Shown here piece by piece: positions 53,842 through 62,215 of a stretch of DNA of 64,000 nt (its first letter is position 1; each line of letters begins with the position of its first letter). This DNA is from Leeuwenhoekiella aestuarii (lineage in GTDB: Bacteria > Bacteroidota > Bacteroidia > Flavobacteriales > Flavobacteriaceae). Both the position numbers and the translations under genes were made by a program. Location of the stretch: positions 124,001 through 188,000 of the forward strand of contig NZ_QOVJ01000006.1 of the NCBI RefSeq assembly GCF_004104055.1. Reading direction: 5' to 3'. Under the pieces are notes generated by a model. It saw only the letters and a list, made by a program, of their open reading frames with translations. It ran no database searches and was not told where the DNA came from.

Positions 53842-56142
53842 TTAATCTTGTGTACCCTCTTTAAAGCTGTCAAATTCGCTTTCCTCTTCTGCTTTTGGCC
53901 AGCTGTTATTGCTCACATCTACATCTGCAGTCTCAAGGTCTGGATCGAGCATCACGCCTACCAGTTCTTTATCAGTTGCAAGAACCTTAGTTACTTCAGC
54001 ATCATTCTTACGCCACACTTGTACAGGATAAGTTACTTTTTCTTTAGTACCATCTGCATAACTATACTCAACGATGATAGGCATAGGTATACCACCCGGC
54101 TTGTTGAATTTAACTGCATAGAAATGCTTAGGCGTCTTTAATTTTGCACGCTCTGCAGGTGTAAAATTATCCATCATAAACTCCTGTAAGTTTGGAGCAT
54201 TTTCTATCATAGACTTCCCTTTCATTGCAGGGTCGTAGTCTTCACCACCTTCTTCTACTACATAAACTGCATCAATAGCACTAGGGTCTACACCATAACG
54301 AGCTAACATCTCTTTACCAGCAGCTGTAGGGTTACTCGTTAAGTAGTATGATTTTACTTCGCTAACGCCCATATCTACATTTTCTGTAGTATAGAACCAG
54401 CCTCTCCAATACCAGTCAAGATCTACTGCAGACGCATCTTCCATCGTGCGGAAGAAATCTTCTGGGGTTGGGTGTTTAAACATCCAGCGTTGTGCGTATG
54501 TCTTAAACGAATAATCAAATAAGTCACGCCCCATAACCGTCTCTCTAAGAATGTTTAAAGCTGTCGCCGGTTTTCCGTATGCGTTATTACCCAGTTGATA
54601 AACATTTTCAGGGTTAGACATAATAGGAGAAATAAAATTTTGATCTCCTGCCATGTAACCTGTGATCTTAGAAGGCTCTCCACGACGTGAAGGATATTTT
54701 GAATTAGGAGCAATAGCCTCTGGATAATTCTCACCAAAATCCTGCTCAGCTACATATTGTACAAATGTGTTGATACCTTCATCCATCCATCCCCACTGAC
54801 GCTCATCAGAGTTTACGATCATTGGGAAAAAGTTATGTCCTACTTCGTGAATGATCACACTGATCATTCCAAATTTAGTGCGATCACTATAGGTCCCATC
54901 TTCGTTAGGGCGCCCATAGTTCCAACAGATCATCGGGTATTCCATACCCTGATTCTTTCCGTGTACAGAGATCGCTTTAGGATACGGATAGTCAAAGGTC
55001 ATTCTAGAATATGACTCTAAAGTTTGCACAACAGCTTTAGTAGAATAGTCTTCCCAAAGCGGGTTTCCTTCTTTAGGATAAATAGAAATCGCCATCACAT
55101 CTCCTTTTGGAAATTTCACAGCTTGTGCATCCATAATATATTTACGAGAAGATGTAAATGCAAAGTCACGTACATTCTCTGCCTGAAGTTTCCAGGTTTT
55201 CTTTTTGGTACTGTGTCCTTTTTCAATTTGCTCAGCTTCAGCCTGAGTTCTGATGATCACCGGCTTGTCATAGCTCTTCTGAGCTTGCTCCCAGCGCTTC
55301 AGCTCTTCTTTACTGTAAACGTCTTTACGATTAACCAAGTTACCGGTACCGTCTAATAAGTGATCTGCAGGTACTGTGATCTCCACATCATAATCCCCAA
55401 AAGGAAGTGCGAACTCTCCGTTACCCCAGAACTGATAGTTTTGCCAGCCTTCTACATCATTATACACACACATTCTTGGGAAGAATTGTGCAATTACATA
55501 GTTCTTGTTTCCGTCAGGAAAGCTTTCGTACCCAGAACGTGCCCGGTCTACGGTATGCTCAGGGATGTTATAATTCCAGCGGATGCTGAATTCAAACTCA
55601 TCACCAGGCTCTAAAGCTTCCGGCATTTCTACACGCATCATCGTGAAGTTTATCATATGAGGTAATTCTTTACCATCTTTAGAAACTTCAGTGATATTGA
55701 ATCCCCCATCAAAAGGATCTGTCATATAGCTTGAAACCACAGAACCCGGCTGAATGACCGGTGCCATCCCACTGCCGTCTTTTTCCAATGCAGGTGAATC
55801 TTTTTTACGAATGTTTTGATCCAATTGCACCCATAAATACTCCAATTTATCCGGAGAATTGTTATGGTAGGTGATGGTTTCATAACCACTGATGGTTTGA
55901 TTCTCATCGTTCAATTCTATTTTGATTTCGTAATCTGCTTCGTTTTGATAATAAGCAGGACCAGGAGCTCCTGATGCAGTACGATACTGGTTAGGGGTTG
56001 CAAACTCATTATAAAGCTGTCTAAACTTATTGGTGTTTACATGACCCGGTTGCTTTTCTTCCTGTGCCGGCTCTTCTTGCGCAAAACTTGTTGCTCCAAC
56101 CAGAAGTAACACAGTAAAAAAGGTGTACTTGAGTTTTTTCAT
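53842..56142 (-). CDS. M1 family metallopeptidase (secreted aminopeptidase-like)
   Basis: 766 residues, signal peptide (cleavage near TSFAQE). Gluzincin site HEVGHNF-x-P-MIVNSDERQWGWMDEGIN: HExxH plus the downstream Glu. N-terminal beta domain (IKIELNDENQTISGYETI), PMICWNYGRPNEDG takes the GxMEN-like position but lacks the standard aminopeptidase GAMEN, so substrate choice may differ. The C-terminal region has TPAERAKL and a beta sandwich. A DUF6702 gene lies upstream, a pairing I recall from Bacteroidota. Confidence 0.9.
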   Translation of the reverse strand: MKKLKYTFFTVLLLVGATSFAQEEPAQEEKQPGHVNTNKFRQLYNEFATPNQYRTASGAPGPAYYQNEADYEIKIELNDENQTISGYETITYHNNSPDKLEYLWVQLDQNIRKKDSPALEKDGSGMAPVIQPGSVVSSYMTDPFDGGFNITEVSKDGKELPHMINFTMMRVEMPEALEPGDEFEFSIRWNYNIPEHTVDRARSGYESFPDGNKNYVIAQFFPRMCVYNDVEGWQNYQFWGNGEFALPFGDYDVEITVPADHLLDGTGNLVNRKDVYSKEELKRWEQAQKSYDKPVIIRTQAEAEQIEKGHSTKKKTWKLQAENVRDFAFTSSRKYIMDAQAVKFPKGDVMAISIYPKEGNPLWEDYSTKAVVQTLESYSRMTFDYPYPKAISVHGKNQGMEYPMICWNYGRPNEDGTYSDRTKFGMISVIIHEVGHNFFPMIVNSDERQWGWMDEGINTFVQYVAEQDFGENYPEAIAPNSKYPSRRGEPSKITGYMAGDQNFISPIMSNPENVYQLGNNAYGKPATALNILRETVMGRDLFDYSFKTYAQRWMFKHPTPEDFFRTMEDASAVDLDWYWRGWFYTTENVDMGVSEVKSYYLTSNPTAAGKEMLARYGVDPSAIDAVYVVEEGGEDYDPAMKGKSMIENAPNLQEFMMDNFTPAERAKLKTPKHFYAVKFNKPGGIPMPIIVEYSYADGTKEKVTYPVQVWRKNDAEVTKVLATDKELVGVMLDPDLETADVDVSNNSWPKAEEESEFDSFKEGTQD

Positions 56143-56210
56143 AAAAGTTATAATCTATATTAAGTGCTTGTGAATGCTATAAAAGTAAAGATTAACCTAA
56201 TCTTAGTAAA

Positions 56211-56711
56211 TTATTCAGAAAAGTTTAACACTGCTTTATCATTCTCCCGGGTCAGTAAAAAGCTTTTTTTCTCAGAACCAGCCTTTAAGTGTACCACGTT
56301 TTTTTGCTCAGGAAAGAGGTCTGTTAGCAAGGTGTTTTCAATCTCTATGCGCTTAAGGTTTTGAATATCGGTTACTTCAAAAAAGCAAACCACATAATCT
56401 ATCTCATCCTTGTGACCTATGTAGTGTAATGGCTGTTTCTCTCCATTAATACGTACTATAAATTTACCCTCAAAATACGTTTTGATATACCCATCCAATT
56501 TTTTTTGATCGTAAGAAGCATCTACCTTTATGGACTTGTCGTATCGCTCTTGAAACACTTTTTCTAAATCATCATAAAAGACTCGGGTTACCATTTTTAG
56601 CGCATGATCTGTAGCATCATAATCTGCCTGTGTAACGCTAAAATAATATTTGTGGAGACCGGCTGCCGTTAACGGAACTACGACAACCAACAGAAGAATT
56701 AGTTTTCTCAT
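56211..56711 (-). CDS. DUF6702 family protein
   Basis: 166 residues. N-terminal hydrophobic signal (MRKLILLLVVVVPLTAAG), then HKYYFSVTQADYDATDHALK and VTRVFYDDLEKVFQERY; YVVCFFEVTDIQNLKRIEIENTLLTDLFPEQKN. Matches the DUF6702 pattern. Unknown role, probably accessory to the M1 peptidase that follows 68 bases later. Confidence 0.8.
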   Translation of the reverse strand: MRKLILLLVVVVPLTAAGLHKYYFSVTQADYDATDHALKMVTRVFYDDLEKVFQERYDKSIKVDASYDQKKLDGYIKTYFEGKFIVRINGEKQPLHYIGHKDEIDYVVCFFEVTDIQNLKRIEIENTLLTDLFPEQKNVVHLKAGSEKKSFLLTRENDKAVLNFSE

Positions 56712-56777
56712 AAGGCTTGTAAAAATACAGAATCTGATTTGCTTTTTGTCATTTTAATCAAAATGCGTTCCAAAGTG

Positions 56778-57587
56778 CTATTGCTTTTTTTCAATACGTA
56801 CACCCTCATCTTTTTTATGTTCTAAATAAGCGGGAGCCTCCTGAAGTAGTAATTCCATCAAAGAAAGGGGGTTTTCACTAGCTGCAACAGCTAGATTCGC
56901 TGTATTATCCATATACACATAATGCACAAAGTCATCAATAAAACGTGCCGGGATTTCCAACTGTTTGATATAGGTGCTATCTGCTACCAGATTACGGGCT
57001 TCCTGCACTTTGATTTCCATATTAGAAACTTTTACAATCTTTTTGAGATAGGCTGTACGCCCGCTTATCGCATTAATCACAGCATCTACAGGGATAATTC
57101 CGCCACCGCTATGGGTGGCCGTATATAACTTCCGCTCTTCTGAAGTAAGAACGGGACCGGTATAAACAGGCAAACCTGCTTCGGCAGGATCAAAAGGTTT
57201 TTCCAGTTTAGGCTTATTCATATCATCCCCGAGCCTTCCACTGAGCGCTACATCGCTAATATTCACATCTGCAAGCTCGGTAACTTCAGTTTCTAACGCT
57301 ATTTCTATATACTTTCGGGAATAAATCGCAGGAGTAATGACTAACTCTTTATGTTTGAATTGTAATGCCGAAATATAAAGGGTATCGTTAACGCGAACAG
57401 GTATCGTAAAATTCCCGCTTTCTGTAGTTATGGTTCCTTTTTGTAAGGTGAGATTGAGAATATGTAAGTATTCGTGCGCTATAGAATCATTGACAATTCT
57501 ACCTTCAAGCATAACCGTTTCTTGCGCCTGTAGCCCAAAAGAACAATTCAAAAAAAGGATTCCCAAAAAACCGAATAGTTTGACCAC
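56778..57587 (-). CDS. Secreted carboxypeptidase-regulatory-like domain protein
   Basis: About 270 residues if GTG at 57587 is the start, which gives the signal MVKLFGFLGILFLNCSFGLQAQ; an open frame continues to 57647. The N-terminal domain is a CarboxypepD-reg-like beta sandwich (GRIVNDSIAHEYL, GTITTESGNFTIPV, DTLYISALQFKH). The C-terminal half is helical (FIDDFVHYVYMDNT, SLMELLLQEAP). Same architecture as the protein at 58537; function unknown, perhaps anchors or assists surface components. Confidence 0.7.
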   Translation of the reverse strand: MVKLFGFLGILFLNCSFGLQAQETVMLEGRIVNDSIAHEYLHILNLTLQKGTITTESGNFTIPVRVNDTLYISALQFKHKELVITPAIYSRKYIEIALETEVTELADVNISDVALSGRLGDDMNKPKLEKPFDPAEAGLPVYTGPVLTSEERKLYTATHSGGGIIPVDAVINAISGRTAYLKKIVKVSNMEIKVQEARNLVADSTYIKQLEIPARFIDDFVHYVYMDNTANLAVAASENPLSLMELLLQEAPAYLEHKKDEGVRIEKKQ

Positions 57588-57852
57588 GTACGTTAGATTA
57601 TTAGCTCTTTTTAAATACGCACCAAAGATAAGATAGTTGCAAACCATAATGAAAACTAAAACAAATGCATGAATATTCCCAGTTACTGCCTAAATACTAA
57701 GAATGCTCTTCCCTTTAAATATTTGATTACTGATAACTAAAACCATTTAACACAAATAAACAACCAACTGTCTTTATTAAAATACGAGTGAGCGAAAAAA
57801 ACCCCATCTCCCAGAATACTATCCTAGTTTTGAGATAAATAAATAATTAAGT

Positions 57853-58269
57853 ATGAAAAAAATAGTAACAGCAGCGTTTATTTTGTGTTCAACTTTCAGC
57901 TTTTCACAAAAAGTAAAACTCACCAACACCGAAACTACAGACAAAACGATTCTTCAGCTCAAAAATCGAAAAATAGTGGATAGTGTGTCACAGGTCAAAG
58001 AACCCTTAAAAACCGAATACCTAAGCGAAAAAGCAGATAGTACATCAGTAACGAATACTATTAAAAAGGTCTTAGTTTTCAATAACCTGATGTGGTATTC
58101 TCAAAGTGTTCAAGTAAACGATCTCGGTTCAAATGCACAAAATATCAAGAAACAGCCAACTTCGAAACAAGTGCCAGAGCATTTAAATCTCGATGATCAA
58201 GTAGCAACAACTAAAAAAGATTCCCTATACAAAAAGAAAAATTTCGCAAAAATGCCAAGAGGCTTTTAA
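57853..58269 (+). CDS. Small secreted protein of unknown function
   Basis: 138 residues. Signal peptide (cleavage near FSFSQ), then a Lys/Thr/Asp-rich polar chain with no recognised domain. Residues 104-118 (SKQVPEHLNLDDQVA) are encoded by a copy of the dispersed repeat (58161-58204). Lies between two paralogous CarboxypepD-reg-like genes on the other strand. TAGTTTTG (57825-57832) upstream fits the -7 box. A real but possibly young gene. Confidence 0.5.
   Translation: MKKIVTAAFILCSTFSFSQKVKLTNTETTDKTILQLKNRKIVDSVSQVKEPLKTEYLSEKADSTSVTNTIKKVLVFNNLMWYSQSVQVNDLGSNAQNIKKQPTSKQVPEHLNLDDQVATTKKDSLYKKKNFAKMPRGF
58161..58204. repeat. Dispersed repeat copy inside a coding frame
   Basis: 34 of 44 positions match the copy at 24872-24915, including AGCATTTAAATCTCGAT. 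Here the frame reads through it. Confidence 0.5.
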
Positions 58270-58284
58270 GATTAAGGTAGATGA

Positions 58285-58367
58285 GCTTGAGCAAGTCCTC
58301 AAGGAATTGAAACACTTTTTAAATTCGTGTCACCCTTAAAGCATTGAAATCTCAGTTGTCGAGTAAA
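58285..58367. repeat. Dispersed repeat copy, interrupted
   Basis: CTTGAGCAAGTCCTCAAGG (left part) and AGCATTGAAATCTCAGTTG with TCGAGTAAA (right part, 58340-58366) match the two halves of the repeat, separated by about 35 unrelated bases. Confidence 0.4.
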
Positions 58368-58424
58368 CTAAAATGGATTTCCCAAATGTTAATTGTTGAT
58401 TGTTTAGTTAGTTGATTTGTTTTT

Positions 58425-58461
58425 AAGAGCAGCCAGTTTTAAAATGGCTGCTCTTTTTTTA
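58425..58461 (+). terminator. Terminator hairpin after the small secreted protein
   Basis: AAGAGCAGCCA, loop GTTTTAAAA, TGGCTGCTCTT and a T run. It is 155 bases after the stop, with the interrupted repeat in between. Confidence 0.75.
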
Positions 58462-58485
58462 TAACAAGTATTGCTGAAGTAAACG

Positions 58486-58533
58486 AATTTGGGGCAAGCA
58501 CAGGTGCATTAAAATATTGATGATCCAGTAAAC
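58486..58533. repeat. Dispersed repeat copy, decayed
   Basis: TTTGGGGCAAGCACAGGTGC, then ATTAAAATATTGATGATCCAG and TAAA. Aligns along the full length with the repeat, but the palindromic core is lost. Confidence 0.4.
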
Positions 58534-58536
58534 CGA

Positions 58537-59316
58537 TTAATTTTCGTTTAACTGATTAGTAAAGTCTTCTCGTTTTTCTATTAAAAATTGAATCAGACTG
58601 AGCTCATTCCCCTGTTCCAGCATCTCCTTGTTGAGTCCGTTTGCAGCCACATAATCCATATACAACCCTATTTTTCCTTTTTCAATATTCAGATTCTTCT
58701 GAAAAAATTCGTTAGAATACATTGCTGCTAATTCATCTTCTGCAGTTTCGTTCAGGTCACCTTCCGTCTTATCTTTTTTATCAAAGATCGCTTTAAAGAT
58801 ATTTACAAAATTGAGGCCGTATCGCCATCTTTGATCGTCTAGCGCCACGTTGTCTACTTCTGAGTAGCGGTCTGGCTTGTTATCTTCTGCGCTCAACTGG
58901 GTAGCAGTTAATGAGACCTGATCATCTATGGTTTGCACACGGTTTACATCTGCAACAATGTCTCCGGTCAGATCATAAGGCGTTACAATAATCTCACTCA
59001 ATTCATTAACCGTTTCTCTCAAAGTAATATTGATTTGTTTTGAGTTTACAATCCCCTGATCTACCAATACCGTAATCGGCGCAAATTGTAGGGATTGAAT
59101 GACGAGTTCATCATTACGAGCCACCGCGATATCAAAAGTCCCTTCTTCTGAAGTTATAGTACCCCGCTGTGCTGTTTTATTGTAGACTACAATACCTCCC
59201 GGGCCATCACCCGACGGCACAATGATCTGACCATCTACCATAACACGAGCTAACTTTTGACTGGTAACTGTGAATGACAGGAATAAAACAAGGCATAGGC
59301 TGGTAACAACTTTCAT
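58537..59316 (-). CDS. Secreted carboxypeptidase-regulatory-like domain protein (paralogue)
   Basis: 259 residues. Signal (cleavage near VTSQ), CarboxypepD-reg-like domain (VMVDGQIIV, GTITSEEGTFDIAV, DELVIQSLQFAPI, ITLRETVNELSEI), then a polar middle and a helical C-terminus (GLYMDYVAANGLN, LSLIQFLIEKREDF). Shares domain order and motifs with the protein at 56778 but with low overall identity, so an old duplication. Function unknown. Confidence 0.75.
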   Translation of the reverse strand: MKVVTSLCLVLFLSFTVTSQKLARVMVDGQIIVPSGDGPGGIVVYNKTAQRGTITSEEGTFDIAVARNDELVIQSLQFAPITVLVDQGIVNSKQINITLRETVNELSEIIVTPYDLTGDIVADVNRVQTIDDQVSLTATQLSAEDNKPDRYSEVDNVALDDQRWRYGLNFVNIFKAIFDKKDKTEGDLNETAEDELAAMYSNEFFQKNLNIEKGKIGLYMDYVAANGLNKEMLEQGNELSLIQFLIEKREDFTNQLNEN

Positions 59317-59452
59317 AATAGAACGATTTTTTGGTACTATGAAGTAACAACAAGATTTTGAAATTTCAGGGTAAAATCGGCGTAAACTTTTGTTAAATGC
59401 CTTTTAAGTCTGTCTATAATTTTAACTTTGAAAGACCTAAACCTCATTCATT

Positions 59453-60157
59453 TTGAAAAACCTCATCCTTGCCAGCACATCTACTGTTCACGGCGGTTCG
59501 TATTTAGAGTATCTCAAACCGCAATTGGACCTGCATTTCAAAGCCGTTGAACGACTTATATTTATACCCTATGCGAGACCGGGTGGCATTTCTCACGAAC
59601 TATATACATCAAATGCTCAAAAGTTTTTCAATAGTTTAGATATTGAAGTCGTGGGATTACACAGTTTTAAAGACCCAATAAAAGCTCTAGAACATGCTGA
59701 AGGTGTTTTTACTGGTGGGGGTAACACTTTTTTACTGGTTAAGCAATTGTATGAAAACAAAATCATTGCTCCGCTTCGAGATCGTCTGTATCAAGATATG
59801 CCTTATTTAGGAACCAGTGCGGGTACCAATATTGCCGGAGTAAGTATGCAGAATACAAACGACATGCCTATTGTTTATCCTCCTAGTTTTAAAACTTTAG
59901 GTGCTGTACCCTTTAATATCAATGCGCATTATCTAGACCCTGATCCCAACAGTAAACATATGGGAGAAACGCGTGAAACACGTATTAAGGAATTTCATCA
60001 CTTTAACAATGTACCCGTTATAGGGCTTCGCGAGGGCAGCTGGATAGAAGTCAAGCAACGCACCTATATCTTACGCGGTCCCCACAGTGCTCGTATTTTT
60101 GAAGCTACAAAATTACCGTACGAACTCCCTACAGATTCTGAAATTACCGTAAGCTAG
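59453..60157 (+). CDS. pepE: Dipeptidase E (alpha-aspartyl dipeptidase)
   Basis: 234 residues, peptidase family S51, hydrolyses N-terminal Asp-X dipeptides. Nucleophile Ser122 in GTSAGTN, VFTGGGNTFLL, and the His in NINAHYLDPDPNSKHMGETR. TTG at 59453 is the start; the protein begins KNLILASTSTVHGG as expected. Stops tail to tail with a GNAT gene, overlapping by 4 bases. Confidence 0.93.
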   Translation: MKNLILASTSTVHGGSYLEYLKPQLDLHFKAVERLIFIPYARPGGISHELYTSNAQKFFNSLDIEVVGLHSFKDPIKALEHAEGVFTGGGNTFLLVKQLYENKIIAPLRDRLYQDMPYLGTSAGTNIAGVSMQNTNDMPIVYPPSFKTLGAVPFNINAHYLDPDPNSKHMGETRETRIKEFHHFNNVPVIGLREGSWIEVKQRTYILRGPHSARIFEATKLPYELPTDSEITVS

Positions 60158-60582
60158 AGTTTCTTCAAAAAATGATAGCCCTTGATCACATAATCTTCAT
60201 TCAGGTAGAACTTGTGACTGGGAAAATTATGCACGTAACTGTTGAGTTCTGAAGTCTCACAGCCTTGCTCCCGGGCATAGGTGTAAATCCACTTAAAAAC
60301 CTGCTTCCCCAGACCTTTTCCGCGGTGTTCTGCTTTGATAAACACGTGATCTACTTCACAGGTTTTTCCGGCATAATGCCGTATTGCGAACCACAAGCCA
60401 AAAACTCCTGCAAGTTCGTCGTCTTTATAAATTCCGTAACACTGGTAGCGGTGTTCAAACATATCGGCGAAACGTTCTTTAAGCAGTGATTCTTCCACAC
60501 GGTATTCCATCAATTCCTGCACCAGTGGTAAAAACATGTTAATGTCTTCTTTAAACAAGCGACGGACATTAATTTTGGACAT
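60154..60582 (-). CDS. GNAT family N-acetyltransferase
   Basis: 142 residues, standard GNAT fold. Acetyl-CoA loop VFIKAEHRGKGLGKQVF (R/Q-x-x-G-x-G/A form as RGKGLG), YAREQGCETSELNSYVHNF, and a C-terminal strand. Substrate unknown. Confidence 0.85.
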   Translation of the reverse strand: MSKINVRRLFKEDINMFLPLVQELMEYRVEESLLKERFADMFEHRYQCYGIYKDDELAGVFGLWFAIRHYAGKTCEVDHVFIKAEHRGKGLGKQVFKWIYTYAREQGCETSELNSYVHNFPSHKFYLNEDYVIKGYHFLKKL

Positions 60583-60651
60583 AATTGGCTATTTTTAAAA
60601 GTAAATCACCTTGGGCCAAGCCCATAGGTATTTAAATAAGACAGTTCTTGA

Positions 60652-60697
60652 ATTCGAGGAAAGCCTCGGATCAGTTAACTCTCGATTATCGAGAAAA
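60652..60697. repeat. Dispersed repeat copy with intact palindromic core
   Basis: ATTCGAGGAAAGCCTCGGAT, CAGTTAA, then CTCGATTATCGAG. A further weak copy lies just before it (60613-60640, GGGCCAAGCCCATAGGTATT). They occupy the space upstream of the next gene. Confidence 0.55.
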
Positions 60698-60709
60698 GAA
60701 ACAAAAGTA

Positions 60710-60997
60710 ATGGATTATACGATTCAACATAGAGAAAATGACAAACGCGGTATGTTCTGGATAGAAGGTGAGAACGGAAAAATCTCAGAACTCACCTATA
60801 CCGTTAAGGATGATTCTACAATTATTGTGGATCACACCGAAACTAAAATGGAATTTGAACATCAGGGTTTTGCCAGTAAAATTCTGGATCACGCTGTACA
60901 ATGGGCACGTTCCAAAGCGATCAAAATAGAACCTTTGTGTCCTTTTGCAGAAGTAAAATTTGACGAAAACCCAGAGTACGCAGACGTACGTGCTTAG
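60710..60997 (+). CDS. Small YjdJ-type GNAT acetyltransferase
   Basis: 95 residues from ATG at 60710. GMFWIEGENGKISELTYTV, IIVDHTETKMEFEHQGFASKILDHAVQWARS and CPFAEVKFDENPEYADV match the YjdJ/GCN5-related short family; the Q-x-x-G-x-A part is QGFAS. The frame extends upstream through the dispersed repeat, but the protein begins at the Met, as in homologues. Confidence 0.85.
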   Translation: MDYTIQHRENDKRGMFWIEGENGKISELTYTVKDDSTIIVDHTETKMEFEHQGFASKILDHAVQWARSKAIKIEPLCPFAEVKFDENPEYADVRA

Positions 60998-61016
60998 CAA
61001 CTCATCGCTTTCAGTT

Positions 61017-61463
61017 TTGAATACCAACACCTACACCATTAAAGAGATCAATGCGTCAGACACTTACGCAGTAAGACATCCTGTTTTGCGTAAGGGTCGC
61101 CCGCTTGAAACCTGTGCAATGCCCGGTGACACTGATGAAGACACCGTTCATCTGGGATTGTTTGATGCTCAAAAACTCATTGGCGTGGTCACCTTCATGA
61201 ATGTGGCTAAACCGCAGTTTACCGGTAGACAATATCAGCTGCGCGGGATGGCGGTTTTAGAGGATTATCAAGGGCAACGCTTGGGTAATGTTCTGGTAGA
61301 GGCAGGAGAAAAACTCTTGAAAGCTAAAGGCATAGAAACCCTATGGTGCAACGCCCGTATTAAAGCGCTTAACTTTTACCTCAGAAAAGGGTTTGAGATC
61401 AGTGGAGACCCTTTTGAAATTGAACCCATAGGCACGCATTACTTACTTTTTAAAACCCTTTGA
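61017..61463 (+). CDS. GNAT family N-acetyltransferase
   Basis: About 148 residues from TTG at 61017 (alternatives GTG 60990 or ATG 60960, which would overlap the previous gene). IKEINASDTYAVRHPVLRKG, LRGMAVLEDYQGQRLGNVLVEAGEKLLK (acetyl-CoA loop QGQRLG) and LNFYLRKGFEISGDPFEIEPIGTH. Substrate unknown. TGATG overlap with the M15 peptidase gene indicates coupling. Confidence 0.83.
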   Translation: MNTNTYTIKEINASDTYAVRHPVLRKGRPLETCAMPGDTDEDTVHLGLFDAQKLIGVVTFMNVAKPQFTGRQYQLRGMAVLEDYQGQRLGNVLVEAGEKLLKAKGIETLWCNARIKALNFYLRKGFEISGDPFEIEPIGTHYLLFKTL

Positions 61464-62197
61464 TGAAACGCAGAACCTTTATACAAAACACCGCTCTAGC
61501 AACCGCAGCCCTGAGTACATTTCCGCAGTGGGCAACTGCACAGGAAACTTTAGATAAAGACCAACTTTTAGGCAAAGGGAGCCCAAAACTTGTGGAGCGA
61601 AATGGATACCGATTACGCCCACAGGTCGCAGCGGCTTTTGATAAAATGACTGCCGCGGCACAACAAGACGGCATTGGGATTCAGGTGGTATCAAGCTATA
61701 GAGATTATGCCCATCAAAATCGCATCTGGGAACGCAAGTTCAAAAGCTATACCGGTAACGGAATGCGGGATCTGGAAGCCATAAAAAAGATCATAGAATA
61801 CAGCACGATCCCAGGAACTTCACGCCATCACTGGGCAACAGACCTCGATATTATTCAGTCTGGGACCGGGGTAACCAGCAATGTATTGGACCCTGACAAA
61901 TTTCACGGCACAGGACCTTTTTGCGAACTTAAAGCCTGGTTGGATAAACACGCAGAATCCTTCGGGTTCTATGAAGTATACACCAACGATTATGGTCGAA
62001 AAGGCTTCAATTATGAACCCTGGCATTTTAGCTATGCGCCCCTTTCCGCAGGCTATTTGCAACAGTATACCAGGTTGGATATTGCTCAAATCCTTCAGCA
62101 GGAAAAACTCTTGGGAAGCGATGCTTTTACTGCAGCATTCATCAATCAGTATAAAACAGAAAATATACTGGATATCAATCCGGCACTTTTAGACTAA
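61463..62197 (+). CDS. M15 family D-alanyl-D-alanine carboxypeptidase (VanY-like), Tat substrate candidate
   Basis: 244 residues. N-terminal MKRRTFIQNTALATAALS has the twin-arginine (RRTFIQ) pattern with a hydrophobic stretch, so export by Tat is likely. VanY motifs: SSYRDYAHQNRIWERKF, GTSRHHWATDLDI (zinc ligands His, Asp) and EPWHFSY (catalytic and zinc His). Trims peptidoglycan peptides. Begins in the stop of the GNAT gene; 18 bases from the M48 gene. Confidence 0.9.
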   Translation: MKRRTFIQNTALATAALSTFPQWATAQETLDKDQLLGKGSPKLVERNGYRLRPQVAAAFDKMTAAAQQDGIGIQVVSSYRDYAHQNRIWERKFKSYTGNGMRDLEAIKKIIEYSTIPGTSRHHWATDLDIIQSGTGVTSNVLDPDKFHGTGPFCELKAWLDKHAESFGFYEVYTNDYGRKGFNYEPWHFSYAPLSAGYLQQYTRLDIAQILQQEKLLGSDAFTAAFINQYKTENILDINPALLD

Positions 62198-62215
62198 TCC
62201 CTACAACCATCAATT

